Source of the DNA: GWC2-37-8 sp964485555
GTDB taxonomy: Bacteria; Patescibacteriota; Minisyncoccia; Moranbacterales; GWC2-37-73
Direction of reading: 5' to 3'
DNA length: 5,198 nucleotides
Assembly: GCA_964485555.1 (NCBI GenBank)
Contig: CAZAJN010000031.1
Span: forward strand, 1 to 5,198
Shown: piece by piece, positions 1 through 5,198 of the stretch
Layout: every line of letters starts with the position of its first letter
How positions within the stretch are numbered: position 1 is the first letter of the stretch
Program-made: the position numbers and the translations under genes
The notes under the pieces: generated by a model
Told to the model about the DNA's origin: nothing
Databases searched by the model: none
What the model saw: the letters and a program-made list of their open reading frames with translations, nothing else

Positions 1-37
1 TATGTCGTTTTTTGTTGCCATAATCATATTTGATTAC

Positions 38-92
38 GGTAACCCAATTATGATCTATCCGCTATACTCTTGGTAACAGTTAATATGATCTA
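38..92. repeat. imperfect direct repeat upstream of the first promoter
   Basis: Two copies of a bipartite motif, GGTAAC followed 5-6 bases later by TATGATCTA, occur at 38-57 and 72-92, about one repeat every 34-35 bases. The six-base and nine-base blocks are identical in both copies; only the linker differs. The second copy ends 10 bases before the -35 box at 103. The spacing and position would suit a transcription factor operator, but no regulator is encoded in the window and the role is inference. A short inverted repeat, TAATCA-tatt-TGATTA, lies just upstream at 21-36. Confidence 0.5.
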
Positions 93-102
93 GAACGGAA
101 AG

Positions 103-131
103 TGGACAAAGTCAACAAAATTTGCTATAAT
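103..131 (+). promoter_or_regulatory. sigma70-type promoter for the Tat-motif protein gene
   Basis: The -35 box TGGACA (103-108, five of six matches to TTGACA) and a perfect -10 box TATAAT (126-131) are separated by the optimal 17 bases. Transcription should start near 138. That makes the upstream in-frame ATG at 134 an implausible translation start and points to the ATG at 188 or 254 for the gene below. The untranslated leader would be about 50 bases if 188 is used. Confidence 0.8.
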
Positions 132-187
132 GTATGTATGAAAGCGGGTATTTGTCCGTCTTTTGCTTTAATATAAACAAAAAACAT

Positions 188-652
188 ATGGAACGAATGG
201 ATCTGAACCCTCAAAAACCAGCTGAAAAGTATCAGCAAAAGCCCGAGGAAGGCATGAGTAGACGCGAGTTCATGGGCAAAGCTTTGAAAGCGGGAGCTGT
301 AGGCGCGGGAATTGCGATGGGCGTGGATATGCTGGGGCACGTCAAAGGTTCATTTGATGAAAAACCCGAATCCTCTGTTGAAGATGTGGCAGAGCTTGCA
401 AAAAACAAGATTGAATCGATAGAAGAAAATATTAAGGACATGAAGAAAGATTTGCAAAAATTGAAGATGAATGAAGAAGCCTTTGCAAAAATAAACAAAA
501 GCATTGGAGATTGGGAGATTGAGCTGTCAGTCTTGAAAGATGAAAGCGGGAAAACGAGGCCCATGAGCATAATGATTTCAAAATTGGAGGACTTGGACAA
601 GGCGGTTTCTTTGAAGAAACTTGCCTTGGAGCATGGCACTCATTTGGGTTGA
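188..652 (+). CDS. hypothetical small protein with twin-arginine motif and coiled-coil-like body
   Basis: A 154-residue protein that I cannot assign to a named family. The N-terminus holds a Tat-like motif S24-R25-R26-E27-F28, followed by a weakly hydrophobic Ala/Gly/Met-rich stretch (about 32-50), so folded export or N-terminal membrane anchoring through the Tat pathway is likely. No clear AxA signal peptidase site follows. Residues 62-154 are rich in Lys, Glu, Leu and Ile and look alpha-helical and coiled-coil-forming. The start is uncertain. ATG 134 lies at or before the predicted transcription start. ATG 188 gives a 23-residue polar region before the Tat motif but has no Shine-Dalgarno. 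ATG 254 has a GAGGAAGG sequence just upstream and would give a 132-residue protein beginning MSRREF, also a sensible Tat precursor. It is transcribed from the promoter at 103-131 and may be monocistronic. Confidence 0.7.
   Translation: MERMDLNPQKPAEKYQQKPEEGMSRREFMGKALKAGAVGAGIAMGVDMLGHVKGSFDEKPESSVEDVAELAKNKIESIEENIKDMKKDLQKLKMNEEAFAKINKSIGDWEIELSVLKDESGKTRPMSIMISKLEDLDKAVSLKKLALEHGTHLG
245..252 (+). promoter_or_regulatory. possible Shine-Dalgarno for an alternative start at 254
   Basis: GAGGAAGG ends one base before the in-frame ATG at 254; its AGGA core lies about 4 bases from the ATG. This start would place the twin-arginine motif at residues 2-5, a common layout for Tat precursors. The sequence also encodes Glu-Glu-Gly in the longer reading, so the match may be chance. 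It is listed because it bears on the true start of the gene. Confidence 0.35.
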
Positions 653-830
653 TAAAAAAGACTATTTCAATATTTTTCTTTTTAGTATAAAATTAAACCA
701 TGGATCCAGCAGTGAAAATTCCAAAACATCATGCCGGTTTTCAAATTGTAAAAAAGAATTGAGTTTCAATAAAAATGATTTTTAATTTAGATATTTTTTG
801 GGCATAGCTCATTGGAATTTCTACTTCCGG

Positions 831-1421
831 ATGGAACAAACAGGACAATACATCTTTACCTTTTTGCACAGCTATGGATATTGGCTGATGTTGCCACTTA
901 TGATCATTGAGGGGCCGGTGGCAACCATCATTGCTGCCATGTTGGCGAGTCTCGGCGCGTTCAATGTTTTCGTGGTGTTTATTCTTTCGATGCTGGGAGA
1001 CATGATCGGAGATGTTCTACTATACGGCGCTGGATACAAATGGGGAATGGGGTTTGTGAGAGGTTTCGGAAAAAAGATGGGTATCACTGAAAAAGTTGTT
1101 TTGAAGATGGAGAGATATTTTGAAAAACATGGTGGAAAGACCATTTTTGCCGTCAAATCAACCACTGGGCTTTGCTGGGCGACATTTGCCGCAGCTGGAA
1201 TCGTCAGGATGGATTTCAAAAAATTCTTGAAATATTCGTTCTTGGGAGGAATCGTTTGGAGCGGCTTCTTGGTGGCTATGGGATATTTTTATGGATATCT
1301 TTGGCGTGAAATCAAACAATACATCAGCTGGGTTGGCTGGATAATTTTCGCAGTAGCTATCGTCTCTTTTGTTTTCATTACTTTGTATAAGAAAAAGCAA
1401 TCGGAGAAGTTTGAGGAATAA
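831..1421 (+). CDS. DedA/VTT-family integral membrane protein
   Basis: A 196-residue protein of the DedA (SNARE-associated, VTT domain) family. These are inner-membrane proteins linked to lipid or undecaprenyl-phosphate flipping and envelope homeostasis. The family layout is visible: an N-terminal hydrophobic hairpin with the conserved acidic site IIEGP (Glu27), a second segment followed by GDMIGD (Asp57, Asp61), an amphipathic region with charged residues (about 77-103), the re-entrant stretch ending AAAGIVRM (about 109-127), and two C-terminal membrane helices (about 133-153 and 164-186) before a Lys/Glu-rich tail. The length is normal for the family. In the usual GRF-x-P-G-x-R motif, Lys109 and Cys115 occupy the arginine positions, so this is a divergent member. 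I chose ATG 831; an in-frame TTG at 798 would add 11 residues, and neither has a clear Shine-Dalgarno. No convincing promoter is seen in 653-830. The gene is followed by a strong terminator at 1443. Confidence 0.85.
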   Translation: MEQTGQYIFTFLHSYGYWLMLPLMIIEGPVATIIAAMLASLGAFNVFVVFILSMLGDMIGDVLLYGAGYKWGMGFVRGFGKKMGITEKVVLKMERYFEKHGGKTIFAVKSTTGLCWATFAAAGIVRMDFKKFLKYSFLGGIVWSGFLVAMGYFYGYLWREIKQYISWVGWIIFAVAIVSFVFITLYKKKQSEKFEE

Positions 1422-1442
1422 AACACGAGACACTTTTACTTG

Positions 1443-1463
1443 AACCCGCGTAAGCGGGTTTTT
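1443..1463 (+). terminator. intrinsic terminator after the DedA gene
   Basis: A perfect 7-bp stem AACCCGC/GCGGGTT (1443-1449 and 1454-1460) closes a GTAA loop of the stable GNRA type. The distal arm runs directly into a T-run to 1463. It begins 21 bases after the DedA stop codon and separates that gene from the glycoside hydrolase operon. Confidence 0.9.
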
Positions 1464-1498
1464 GCAATTTTTAAGCTACATGGTCAGTATTAAGGCTT

Positions 1499-2647
1499 AT
1501 GGATAAAAATTTTGAAAAAATCTTTTCCCAGGCGCATGATATTGCGGTAAGAGACTTGCGGAAATGTTATGATGAAGGAAAAATATTGGCGTCACTAAAA
1601 AATTTTTCAGATTTTTGGGCGCGTGATACATTCTATGCGATTTTGGGCGTGCTTGAAATAGGCGACTGGGAAATCGCCAAAAATTGCATTGAATATTTTT
1701 TATCTTATCAAAAGTTGAACGGAAAAATTCCTCGTAAAATCTGCATTGATTATAACGCGGTCAAATATATTTTTGGAAAAAGTATCACAAGAAAAAAACC
1801 ACACCCTTCGTATTCCGGGATTCTCCCGCCATTTTCCTGCATGGATGCCAACGCTTTGCTTGTGATTGCATTTTCAAATTACATTGAAAAATCTAAAGAT
1901 TTTGAATTTGGAAAAAGATATTATACTCAAGTAAAAAGGGCAGCTATATGGTATGAGGATCACTTGCGAAATGGTTTCGTGCAAGAATATGGGCTTTCTA
2001 ATTGGATGGATGTTGTATTTAAGGATGGAAATGTTTTATACACAAATGTAGTTTATGCTGAGTCATTGAAAAGACTAAGTATTTTAGCAAAAATAATGGG
2101 CGAAAATAGTGATGAAGAATTTTTTAAAAAACAATATGAAAACATCAGAAAAAGAATAAACGAGCGCTTTTGGAATGGGAATTGGTATGACGATCAACTC
2201 TCCAATCATACGCATTTTGATGTGGCAGGAAATGTTCCCTCTTGTTATTTTGAGATTGCAGCTTCCGATAAAATGCATAAAATATTGGGAAAATTGCAGT
2301 TACTTAAAAATGATAAACTCCTTCTTCCGACTGTTGATCCAAAATATCCATGGTGGAAGGTAAACCCGATCACTTACTTGTTTGGAATGCAAGATTATCA
2401 AAATGGAGCCAGTTGGATGTGGATTGATTTGTTTGCGGTTGGTGCGATGCAAAAAAATGGCTTTACTCAGGTAGCTCATGATTATTTTGCTCAAATTTGT
2501 GAAATCATTCTGAAAAATAAAGCAGTGCACGAAACATATTTCAATGAGGGTGCGCCGTATAAAACAAGACATTGGGAAAGTGCCGTACCTTTTGCATGGG
2601 GAAGTGGTGTTTTCCTGAAAGTATATAGTGAAATAGTAAAGAATTAA
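1499..2647 (+). CDS. six-hairpin glycoside hydrolase, GDE/MGH1-like (GH63/GH100-like)
   Basis: A 382-residue predicted cytoplasmic enzyme with the look of the (alpha/alpha)6-barrel glycosidases (amylo-alpha-1,6-glucosidase C-domain, GH63 MGH1-like and GH100 invertase-like proteins). Supporting stretches are FWARDTFYAILG (39-50), the helix pairs around 57-72 and 115-130, NWMDVV (168-173), YTNVVYAESLKRL (181-193), YQNGASWMWIDLFAVGAM (300-317), HETYFNEGAP (344-353) and HWESAVPFAWGSG (358-370). By analogy Asp171 is the likely general acid, and Glu345 or Glu360 the likely base; this is inference. It hydrolyses an alpha-linked glucoside, mannoside or related sugar, but the substrate cannot be read from sequence. 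There is no signal peptide. The ATG at 1499 follows a weak AAGG at 1492, and no clear promoter was found after the upstream terminator. The stop lies 4 bases before the deacetylase gene, so the two are co-transcribed. 'Glycogen debranching enzyme' would be an over-call: the usual N-terminal domain is absent. Confidence 0.75.
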   Translation: MDKNFEKIFSQAHDIAVRDLRKCYDEGKILASLKNFSDFWARDTFYAILGVLEIGDWEIAKNCIEYFLSYQKLNGKIPRKICIDYNAVKYIFGKSITRKKPHPSYSGILPPFSCMDANALLVIAFSNYIEKSKDFEFGKRYYTQVKRAAIWYEDHLRNGFVQEYGLSNWMDVVFKDGNVLYTNVVYAESLKRLSILAKIMGENSDEEFFKKQYENIRKRINERFWNGNWYDDQLSNHTHFDVAGNVPSCYFEIAASDKMHKILGKLQLLKNDKLLLPTVDPKYPWWKVNPITYLFGMQDYQNGASWMWIDLFAVGAMQKNGFTQVAHDYFAQICEIILKNKAVHETYFNEGAPYKTRHWESAVPFAWGSGVFLKVYSEIVKN

Positions 2648-2651
2648 TAAT

Positions 2652-3398
2652 ATGAAAATATTATGCGTTTTCCCTCATCCTGATGATGAGACCATCTTTG
2701 CCGGAGGAACCATCCTGAGGCACATTAAAAGTGGTGATGAGGTGATTTGGATTTGCGCTAGTATGGGCGAAAGAGGAGGCAATTCACAGCGAAGATCTTC
2801 CAAAAATTTTTACTATTTGTTTTCACTTATTGGAAAAATTCCAGCGCCGTTGGCTTTGCAGAAAATCGCAGTTTATTGGCTGGGAATTTTTCGCAGGCAA
2901 AATATGAAATTGGCGAAAACCAGAAAGCAGGAAGCGGAAATGGTTGCCGGTATATTTGGAATGGAGAAGGTTATATTTCTAGAGATTCCTGACATGCGTT
3001 TTGGATGGAACAAGAAAATGATCAGGCAAAAAATCAAGACAAATTTGGAAAAACTCCAGCCGGATGTCGTTTACACATTGCATCCAAATGGGGTCACCGG
3101 TCATCCGGATCATGTGGCGCTTTCCGAACATGTAACGGAATCAATAAAAGATATGAAAGGAGGGGCTCCGCGTCTTCGCTATATCACTTTTTCAAAAGAG
3201 ATTGCACGAAAATATGAGTTGCCACTTTTGGGAATTTCCGAAAATGATATTTCTGAAAAAACAGAGCTTTCCCTGGAAGAATTAAAAACAAAGCGCCAGA
3301 TAATCGAGGCTTATCAAAGCCAAAATTATCTGTGGAAAATTTTTCTGGAAAAGCATCCTGATCTTTTGCGGGAAGAATATTTTTTAGAATTGGTATAA
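2652..3398 (+). CDS. PIG-L/LmbE-family zinc-dependent N-acetylglucosaminyl deacetylase
   Basis: A 248-residue protein of the PIG-L family, which removes N-acetyl groups from GlcNAc-type sugars in glycolipids, thiols (MshB, BshB) and other conjugates. The N-terminal beta strand leads into PHPDDE (8-13): His9 and Asp12 are the expected zinc ligands and Asp11 the general base. GHPDH (150-154) supplies the third zinc ligand, His154, with His151 in the catalytic role. The helix RKQEAEMVAGIFG (91-103) is the usual RxxE segment. All key residues are present, so activity is expected. The stretch between MGERGG (38-43) and Arg91 is long and basic/hydrophobic (about 47-88), where many relatives have a shorter loop; it may form a membrane-facing or substrate lid. 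The ATG lies 4 bases after the glycoside hydrolase stop, without a clear Shine-Dalgarno, consistent with translation coupled within the operon. The pairing suggests both act on one glycan or glycoconjugate. Confidence 0.9.
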   Translation: MKILCVFPHPDDETIFAGGTILRHIKSGDEVIWICASMGERGGNSQRRSSKNFYYLFSLIGKIPAPLALQKIAVYWLGIFRRQNMKLAKTRKQEAEMVAGIFGMEKVIFLEIPDMRFGWNKKMIRQKIKTNLEKLQPDVVYTLHPNGVTGHPDHVALSEHVTESIKDMKGGAPRLRYITFSKEIARKYELPLLGISENDISEKTELSLEELKTKRQIIEAYQSQNYLWKIFLEKHPDLLREEYFLELV

Positions 3399-3413
3399 AT
3401 AAGGGGATCAGCG

Positions 3414-3442
3414 TTGACATCAAGGAGAATTTAATCTATAGT
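3414..3442 (+). promoter_or_regulatory. sigma70-type promoter for the metallophosphoesterase-like gene
   Basis: A perfect -35 box TTGACA (3414-3419) and -10 box TATAGT (3437-3442, five of six) are separated by exactly 17 bases, giving a predicted transcription start near 3449. The -35 box lies 15 bases after the deacetylase stop. No terminator is visible between them, so read-through from the upstream operon is possible. Confidence 0.85.
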
Positions 3443-3470
3443 TTCTTATTGCAGAAAAAATAAAGAGAAA

Positions 3471-3476
3471 GGGAGG
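3471..3476 (+). promoter_or_regulatory. strong ribosome binding site
   Basis: GGGAGG, inside AAGGGAGG, sits 5 bases before the ATG at 3482. It is the best Shine-Dalgarno in the window; the other starts have weak ones or none. It fixes the start of the metallophosphoesterase-like gene and suggests it is well translated. Confidence 0.85.
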
Positions 3477-3481
3477 CAAGG

Positions 3482-4396
3482 ATGAAAACATATAGATTCT
3501 TACTGATAGCGGACGTTCTTCTTTCAATGATGAGCCGTCCTGAACAGGAGCGCTGGTTTCCGCCTCAACTACCGTTCATTGAAAAATTAGGCCGTCTCTT
3601 GAGGTGCGATTGGAACCAAAAGCGTTTGCTTGCTTGGTTTGATCGTCGCTCGCAAGAAACATATCAAGCAATGCTTGAGGCGGCGAGCAAAAAGGGTCCC
3701 TTCGATGCCATAATCGGTGCAGGAAACTACACAATCGGCACTAACGAGAGTGGTATGATCACTCCTGAATGTATTGAACAATGGGTATGCTTTATGCATT
3801 ATCTAAGTAAATATTTTCAATTAGTGCTGCTGTGGGCTATCGGAGGACATGACGTCGGATATCGTTACATGGTGAAAGCGCGCGCAGGTTTCGCAATCGG
3901 CTCTGAAATGGGCGGCATGTCAGAGGAAAGTGTCAATATGGTTGAAAAGCATATAGGTCCACTTTTTCAAGCAAAGAAAATAGGGCCAGCAACTTTTGTC
4001 ACCATCAGCACTAATCTCATAAAGAATGTTAATGATAATAGTGCTGACTCACTTAAGCGACTTAAGTTGCAGCAAGAGGAATTCCTCAAGGAGGTACTAA
4101 GAACACAGACTGGGGTATTTCTTGTGATGCATGACGCGACTGCGCTTTCCAGGGAAATGCGTAATTTGATTATTCAAAACCGATCCAGGATCGATGCTAT
4201 TATTCATGGACACAATCATAGCTGGTTGTTTCGGTGGATAACGATATTAACATATCCTCCATATGCGCGACTTTGTCTGAAAGTTCCCATGATACTTGCA
4301 GACGCTCCTTGGGGATCATTTGGCGTAGGCAAGGCCTTTAAGGTACTTGAAGTTGATGAGGAAGGAAGTTGGACAATAAAACGCTATCCACTTTAA
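3482..4396 (+). CDS. divergent calcineurin-like metallophosphoesterase, possibly catalytically altered
   Basis: A 304-residue cytoplasmic protein whose motif order matches the calcineurin-like phosphoesterases, which use a two-metal centre to cleave phosphoesters. Seen in order: strand FLLIAD with Asp11 (motif I, but Leu13 where DxH needs His); DAIIGAGNYTIG (75-86, Asn82 where GDxxD has Asp); AIGGHDVGYR (119-128, Gly122 replacing the Asn of GNHD, with His123 and Asp124 kept); VMHDAT (215-220, His217); and IIHGHNH (240-246), the GHxH motif, intact. Three expected metal ligands are therefore changed, while the C-terminal half of the site is kept. It may be a reduced-metal enzyme, a binding protein, or a family whose exact alignment differs. 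About 50 extra residues lie between motifs I and II, including a Trp/Arg-rich stretch (20-60). It has its own promoter, ribosome binding site and terminator. No signal peptide or membrane helix is evident. The substrate is unknown. Confidence 0.65.
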   Translation: MKTYRFLLIADVLLSMMSRPEQERWFPPQLPFIEKLGRLLRCDWNQKRLLAWFDRRSQETYQAMLEAASKKGPFDAIIGAGNYTIGTNESGMITPECIEQWVCFMHYLSKYFQLVLLWAIGGHDVGYRYMVKARAGFAIGSEMGGMSEESVNMVEKHIGPLFQAKKIGPATFVTISTNLIKNVNDNSADSLKRLKLQQEEFLKEVLRTQTGVFLVMHDATALSREMRNLIIQNRSRIDAIIHGHNHSWLFRWITILTYPPYARLCLKVPMILADAPWGSFGVGKAFKVLEVDEEGSWTIKRYPL

Positions 4397-4436
4397 TTAG
4401 CAAGGATCAAAACAAACTTTGTTCATTATTTGAACG

Positions 4437-4469
4437 GGTCACTCTGAATAATAAGGAGTGACCTTTTTT
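4437..4469 (+). terminator. strong intrinsic terminator after the metallophosphoesterase-like gene
   Basis: A perfect 8-bp stem GGTCACTC/GAGTGACC (4437-4444 and 4456-4463) with an 11-base AT-rich loop is followed immediately by six T residues (4464-4469). It ends the 3414-4469 transcription unit. The next promoter's -35 box starts at 4471, one base after the T-run ends. Confidence 0.92.
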
Positions 4470-4470
4470 C

Positions 4471-4499
4471 TTGACAATGTTCTTATTTGTTGCTATATT
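4471..4499 (+). promoter_or_regulatory. sigma70-type promoter upstream of typA
   Basis: A perfect -35 box TTGACA (4471-4476) and -10 box TATATT (4494-4499, five of six) are spaced by 17 bases, with the predicted start near 4506. It is the only clear promoter between the preceding terminator and typA. However, another hairpin with a T-run lies about 25 bases into its transcript, so most transcripts may end early. Confidence 0.82.
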
Positions 4500-4505
4500 T
4501 TGATG

Positions 4506-4552
4506 TAGCTTAGTAGTATCAAGCCGAGCTGCCAGAGGGGCAGTCTTTTTGT
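4506..4552 (+). ncRNA. predicted short leader or small RNA of about 45 nt
   Basis: This is the transcript expected between the promoter start near 4506 and the small terminator at 4528-4554. Its 5' part can form a 4-bp hairpin, GCTT/AAGC (4508-4511 and 4521-4524). That region, TAGCTTAGTAGTATCAAGC, loosely resembles a tRNA D-arm but lacks the conserved loop GG, and no T-arm follows. The product could be a typA leader that is attenuated, an independent small RNA, or a by-product. This is inference from signal positions only. Confidence 0.4.
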
Positions 4553-4554
4553 TT
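4528..4554 (+). terminator. small intrinsic terminator or attenuator in the typA leader region
   Basis: A 5-bp GC-rich stem CTGCC/GGCAG (4529-4533 and 4539-4543), extendable by a G-T pair, closes a five-base loop. It is followed by TCTTTTTGTTTT. The stem is short but GC-rich and the T-run is good. It sits about 25 bases past a strong promoter and 165 bases ahead of typA. A weak competing pairing of AGCT at 4507-4510 with AGCT at 4527-4530 could form an antiterminator, though four base pairs is thin support. Confidence 0.6.
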
Positions 4555-4561
4555 TATCTCC

Positions 4562-4708
4562 ACGAATTACGAATAAATACATACGAATGTACGAAAATCG
4601 TTTTTTGTAAAAAAATAGCAATTTTAATTTAAAGTAACTTTATGTGATTATGAATTAATTACAAATGCATGAATTAAATTCGTACATTCGTATCAATTCG
4701 TAATTCGT
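4562..4708. repeat. 147-bp imperfect inverted-repeat element before typA
   Basis: The left arm ACGAATTACGAAT (4562-4574) pairs perfectly with ATTCGTAATTCGT (4696-4708). The inner left arm TACGAATGTACGAA (4582-4595) pairs perfectly with TTCGTACATTCGTA (4679-4692). This gives 27 paired bases with a 7/3-base internal bulge and an 83-base, very AT-rich centre. The arms are built from repeated ACGAAT units, and the centre has a direct repeat ATGAATTAA (4650 and 4669). No target-site duplication or ORF is visible. It looks like a MITE- or REP-like intergenic repeat family, but other genomic copies cannot be checked here. The right arm ends 10 bases before the typA start, so it may lie in the typA leader RNA as a large hairpin. 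Confidence 0.85.
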
Positions 4709-4718
4709 AGAAAAAATC

Positions 4719-5198
4719 ATGGAAATTCGAAACATCGCAATCATCGCTCATGTGGATCATGGCAAAACAACACTTACTGACGCAATCATGCGCCAGACTG
4801 GAATGGTGGAAGAAGGAGTAAGCATGGACAATAACGCGCTCGAACAGGAACGCGGAATCACGATCTATGCCAAGAATACCTCTATTTTTTATCGAGACAC
4901 CAAGATCAACATCGTGGACACTCCTGGTCATGCCGACTTTGGATCTGAAGTGGAACGTGTGCTTCGTTCAATCGACAGCGTGCTTTTGATCGTGGATGCG
5001 CAGGAAGGTCCCATGCCTCAGACGAGATTCGTTTTGAAAAAATCTTTGGAACTTGGCCTGAAACCGATCGTGGTGATCAACAAGATCGACAAGCCTGCTG
5101 CTGATCCAGATTTGGTTCAGGAACAAGTGTACGAGCTTTTCATGGACCTGGGAGCAACTGACGAGCAACTTGATTTCACAACCATGTATGCAATCGGA
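4719..5198 (+). CDS. typA: TypA/BipA ribosome-associated GTPase, N-terminal 160 residues (3' end outside the window)
   Basis: The open frame runs off the right edge; about a quarter of the roughly 600-residue protein is present. TypA/BipA is an EF-G-like translational GTPase that binds ribosomes and supports subunit assembly and stress or cold adaptation. The GTPase motifs are all intact: G1 AHVDHGKT (10-17), switch I with RGIT (45-48, Thr48), G3 DTPGH (67-71) and G4 NKID (121-124). The stretch MDNNALEQERGITI is the TypA version of switch I (family norm MDSNDLEKERGITI), and EGPMPQTRFVLKKSL (96-110) is also TypA-typical, which excludes LepA and EF-G. The ATG at 4719 gives the usual N-terminus MEIRNIAIIAHVDHGK. 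No good Shine-Dalgarno precedes it; the upstream bases are an A-rich run and the inverted-repeat arm. Expression probably depends on the promoter at 4471-4499 and read-through of the small terminator. Confidence 0.95.
   Translation, partial: MEIRNIAIIAHVDHGKTTLTDAIMRQTGMVEEGVSMDNNALEQERGITIYAKNTSIFYRDTKINIVDTPGHADFGSEVERVLRSIDSVLLIVDAQEGPMPQTRFVLKKSLELGLKPIVVINKIDKPAADPDLVQEQVYELFMDLGATDEQLDFTTMYAIG

Noticed and set aside
1..27. Possible 5' end of a divergent minus-strand gene (ATG at 27-25 or 21-19, open to the window edge)
   Set aside because: Only 7-9 codons are visible, with no Shine-Dalgarno; too little to annotate as a coding region. Noted under the direct-repeat finding.
141..169. AAAGC/GCTTT hairpin in the first gene's leader as a riboswitch or attenuator
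   Set aside because: The stem is five base pairs with a long loop and matches no known riboswitch pattern.
134..187. 18-codon upstream extension of the Tat-motif protein from the ATG at 134
   Set aside because: The predicted transcription start is near 138, so this ATG would fall outside the mRNA, and it lies 3 bases past the -10 box.
654..683. A-run/T-run hairpin after the Tat-motif gene as a terminator
   Set aside because: The possible stem AAAAAG/CTTTTT is almost all A-T with a 17-base loop, too weak to call a terminator.
700..762. 20-codon ORF between the Tat-motif gene and the DedA gene
   Set aside because: No Shine-Dalgarno, no recognisable peptide, and length expected by chance. A weak -10-like TAAAAT at 688 has only a poor -35.
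3414..3423. TTGA-CA-TCAA palindrome over the -35 box as an operator
   Set aside because: It consists mainly of the -35 hexamer itself; four-base arms are expected by chance.
4504..4550. Degenerate tRNA gene in the typA leader
   Set aside because: Only a D-arm-like stretch and one hairpin are seen. There is no GG in the D-loop, no T-arm and no acceptor stem, and the hairpin runs into a T-run as in a terminator.

Overview
The window is AT-rich and compact. It carries six protein genes, all on the + strand, and the last is cut by the right edge. The best taxonomic guess is a Patescibacteria/CPR (Parcubacteria- or Moranbacteria-like) genome. This is inferred from the short genes, weak or absent Shine-Dalgarno sequences at most starts, divergent versions of common families, and an ACGAATTACGAAT-type intergenic repeat. 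No 16S or ribosomal protein gene is present to confirm it.

Layout. Positions 1-133 are a regulatory region with an imperfect direct repeat and a near-consensus promoter. It drives a small protein with a twin-arginine (Tat) motif and a coiled-coil-like body (188-652). A DedA/VTT-family membrane protein follows (831-1421) and ends at a strong intrinsic terminator. Next is a tight two-gene operon: an (alpha/alpha)6-barrel glycoside hydrolase (1499-2647) and, 4 bases later, a PIG-L/LmbE-type zinc deacetylase (2652-3398). The pair suggests processing or remodelling of a glycan or glycoconjugate. A self-contained cassette follows: a consensus promoter, the best ribosome binding site in the window, a metallophosphoesterase-like protein with degraded metal-binding motifs (3482-4396), and a strong terminator.

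The 322-base gap at 4397-4718 is dense with signals. It holds that terminator, a consensus promoter one base after its T-run, a second small terminator only about 30 bases downstream of the promoter (so a predicted RNA of about 45 nt), and then a 147-bp imperfect inverted repeat. The repeat ends 10 bases before the start of typA/bipA, the ribosome-associated translational GTPase, of which the first 160 codons are present.

The most interesting parts are the promoter/mini-terminator/inverted-repeat arrangement ahead of typA, the metallophosphoesterase-like cassette with altered active-site motifs, and the DedA protein lacking the family arginines. None is proven to be a new system. I see no CRISPR array, complete tRNA, rRNA, transposase or phage gene.
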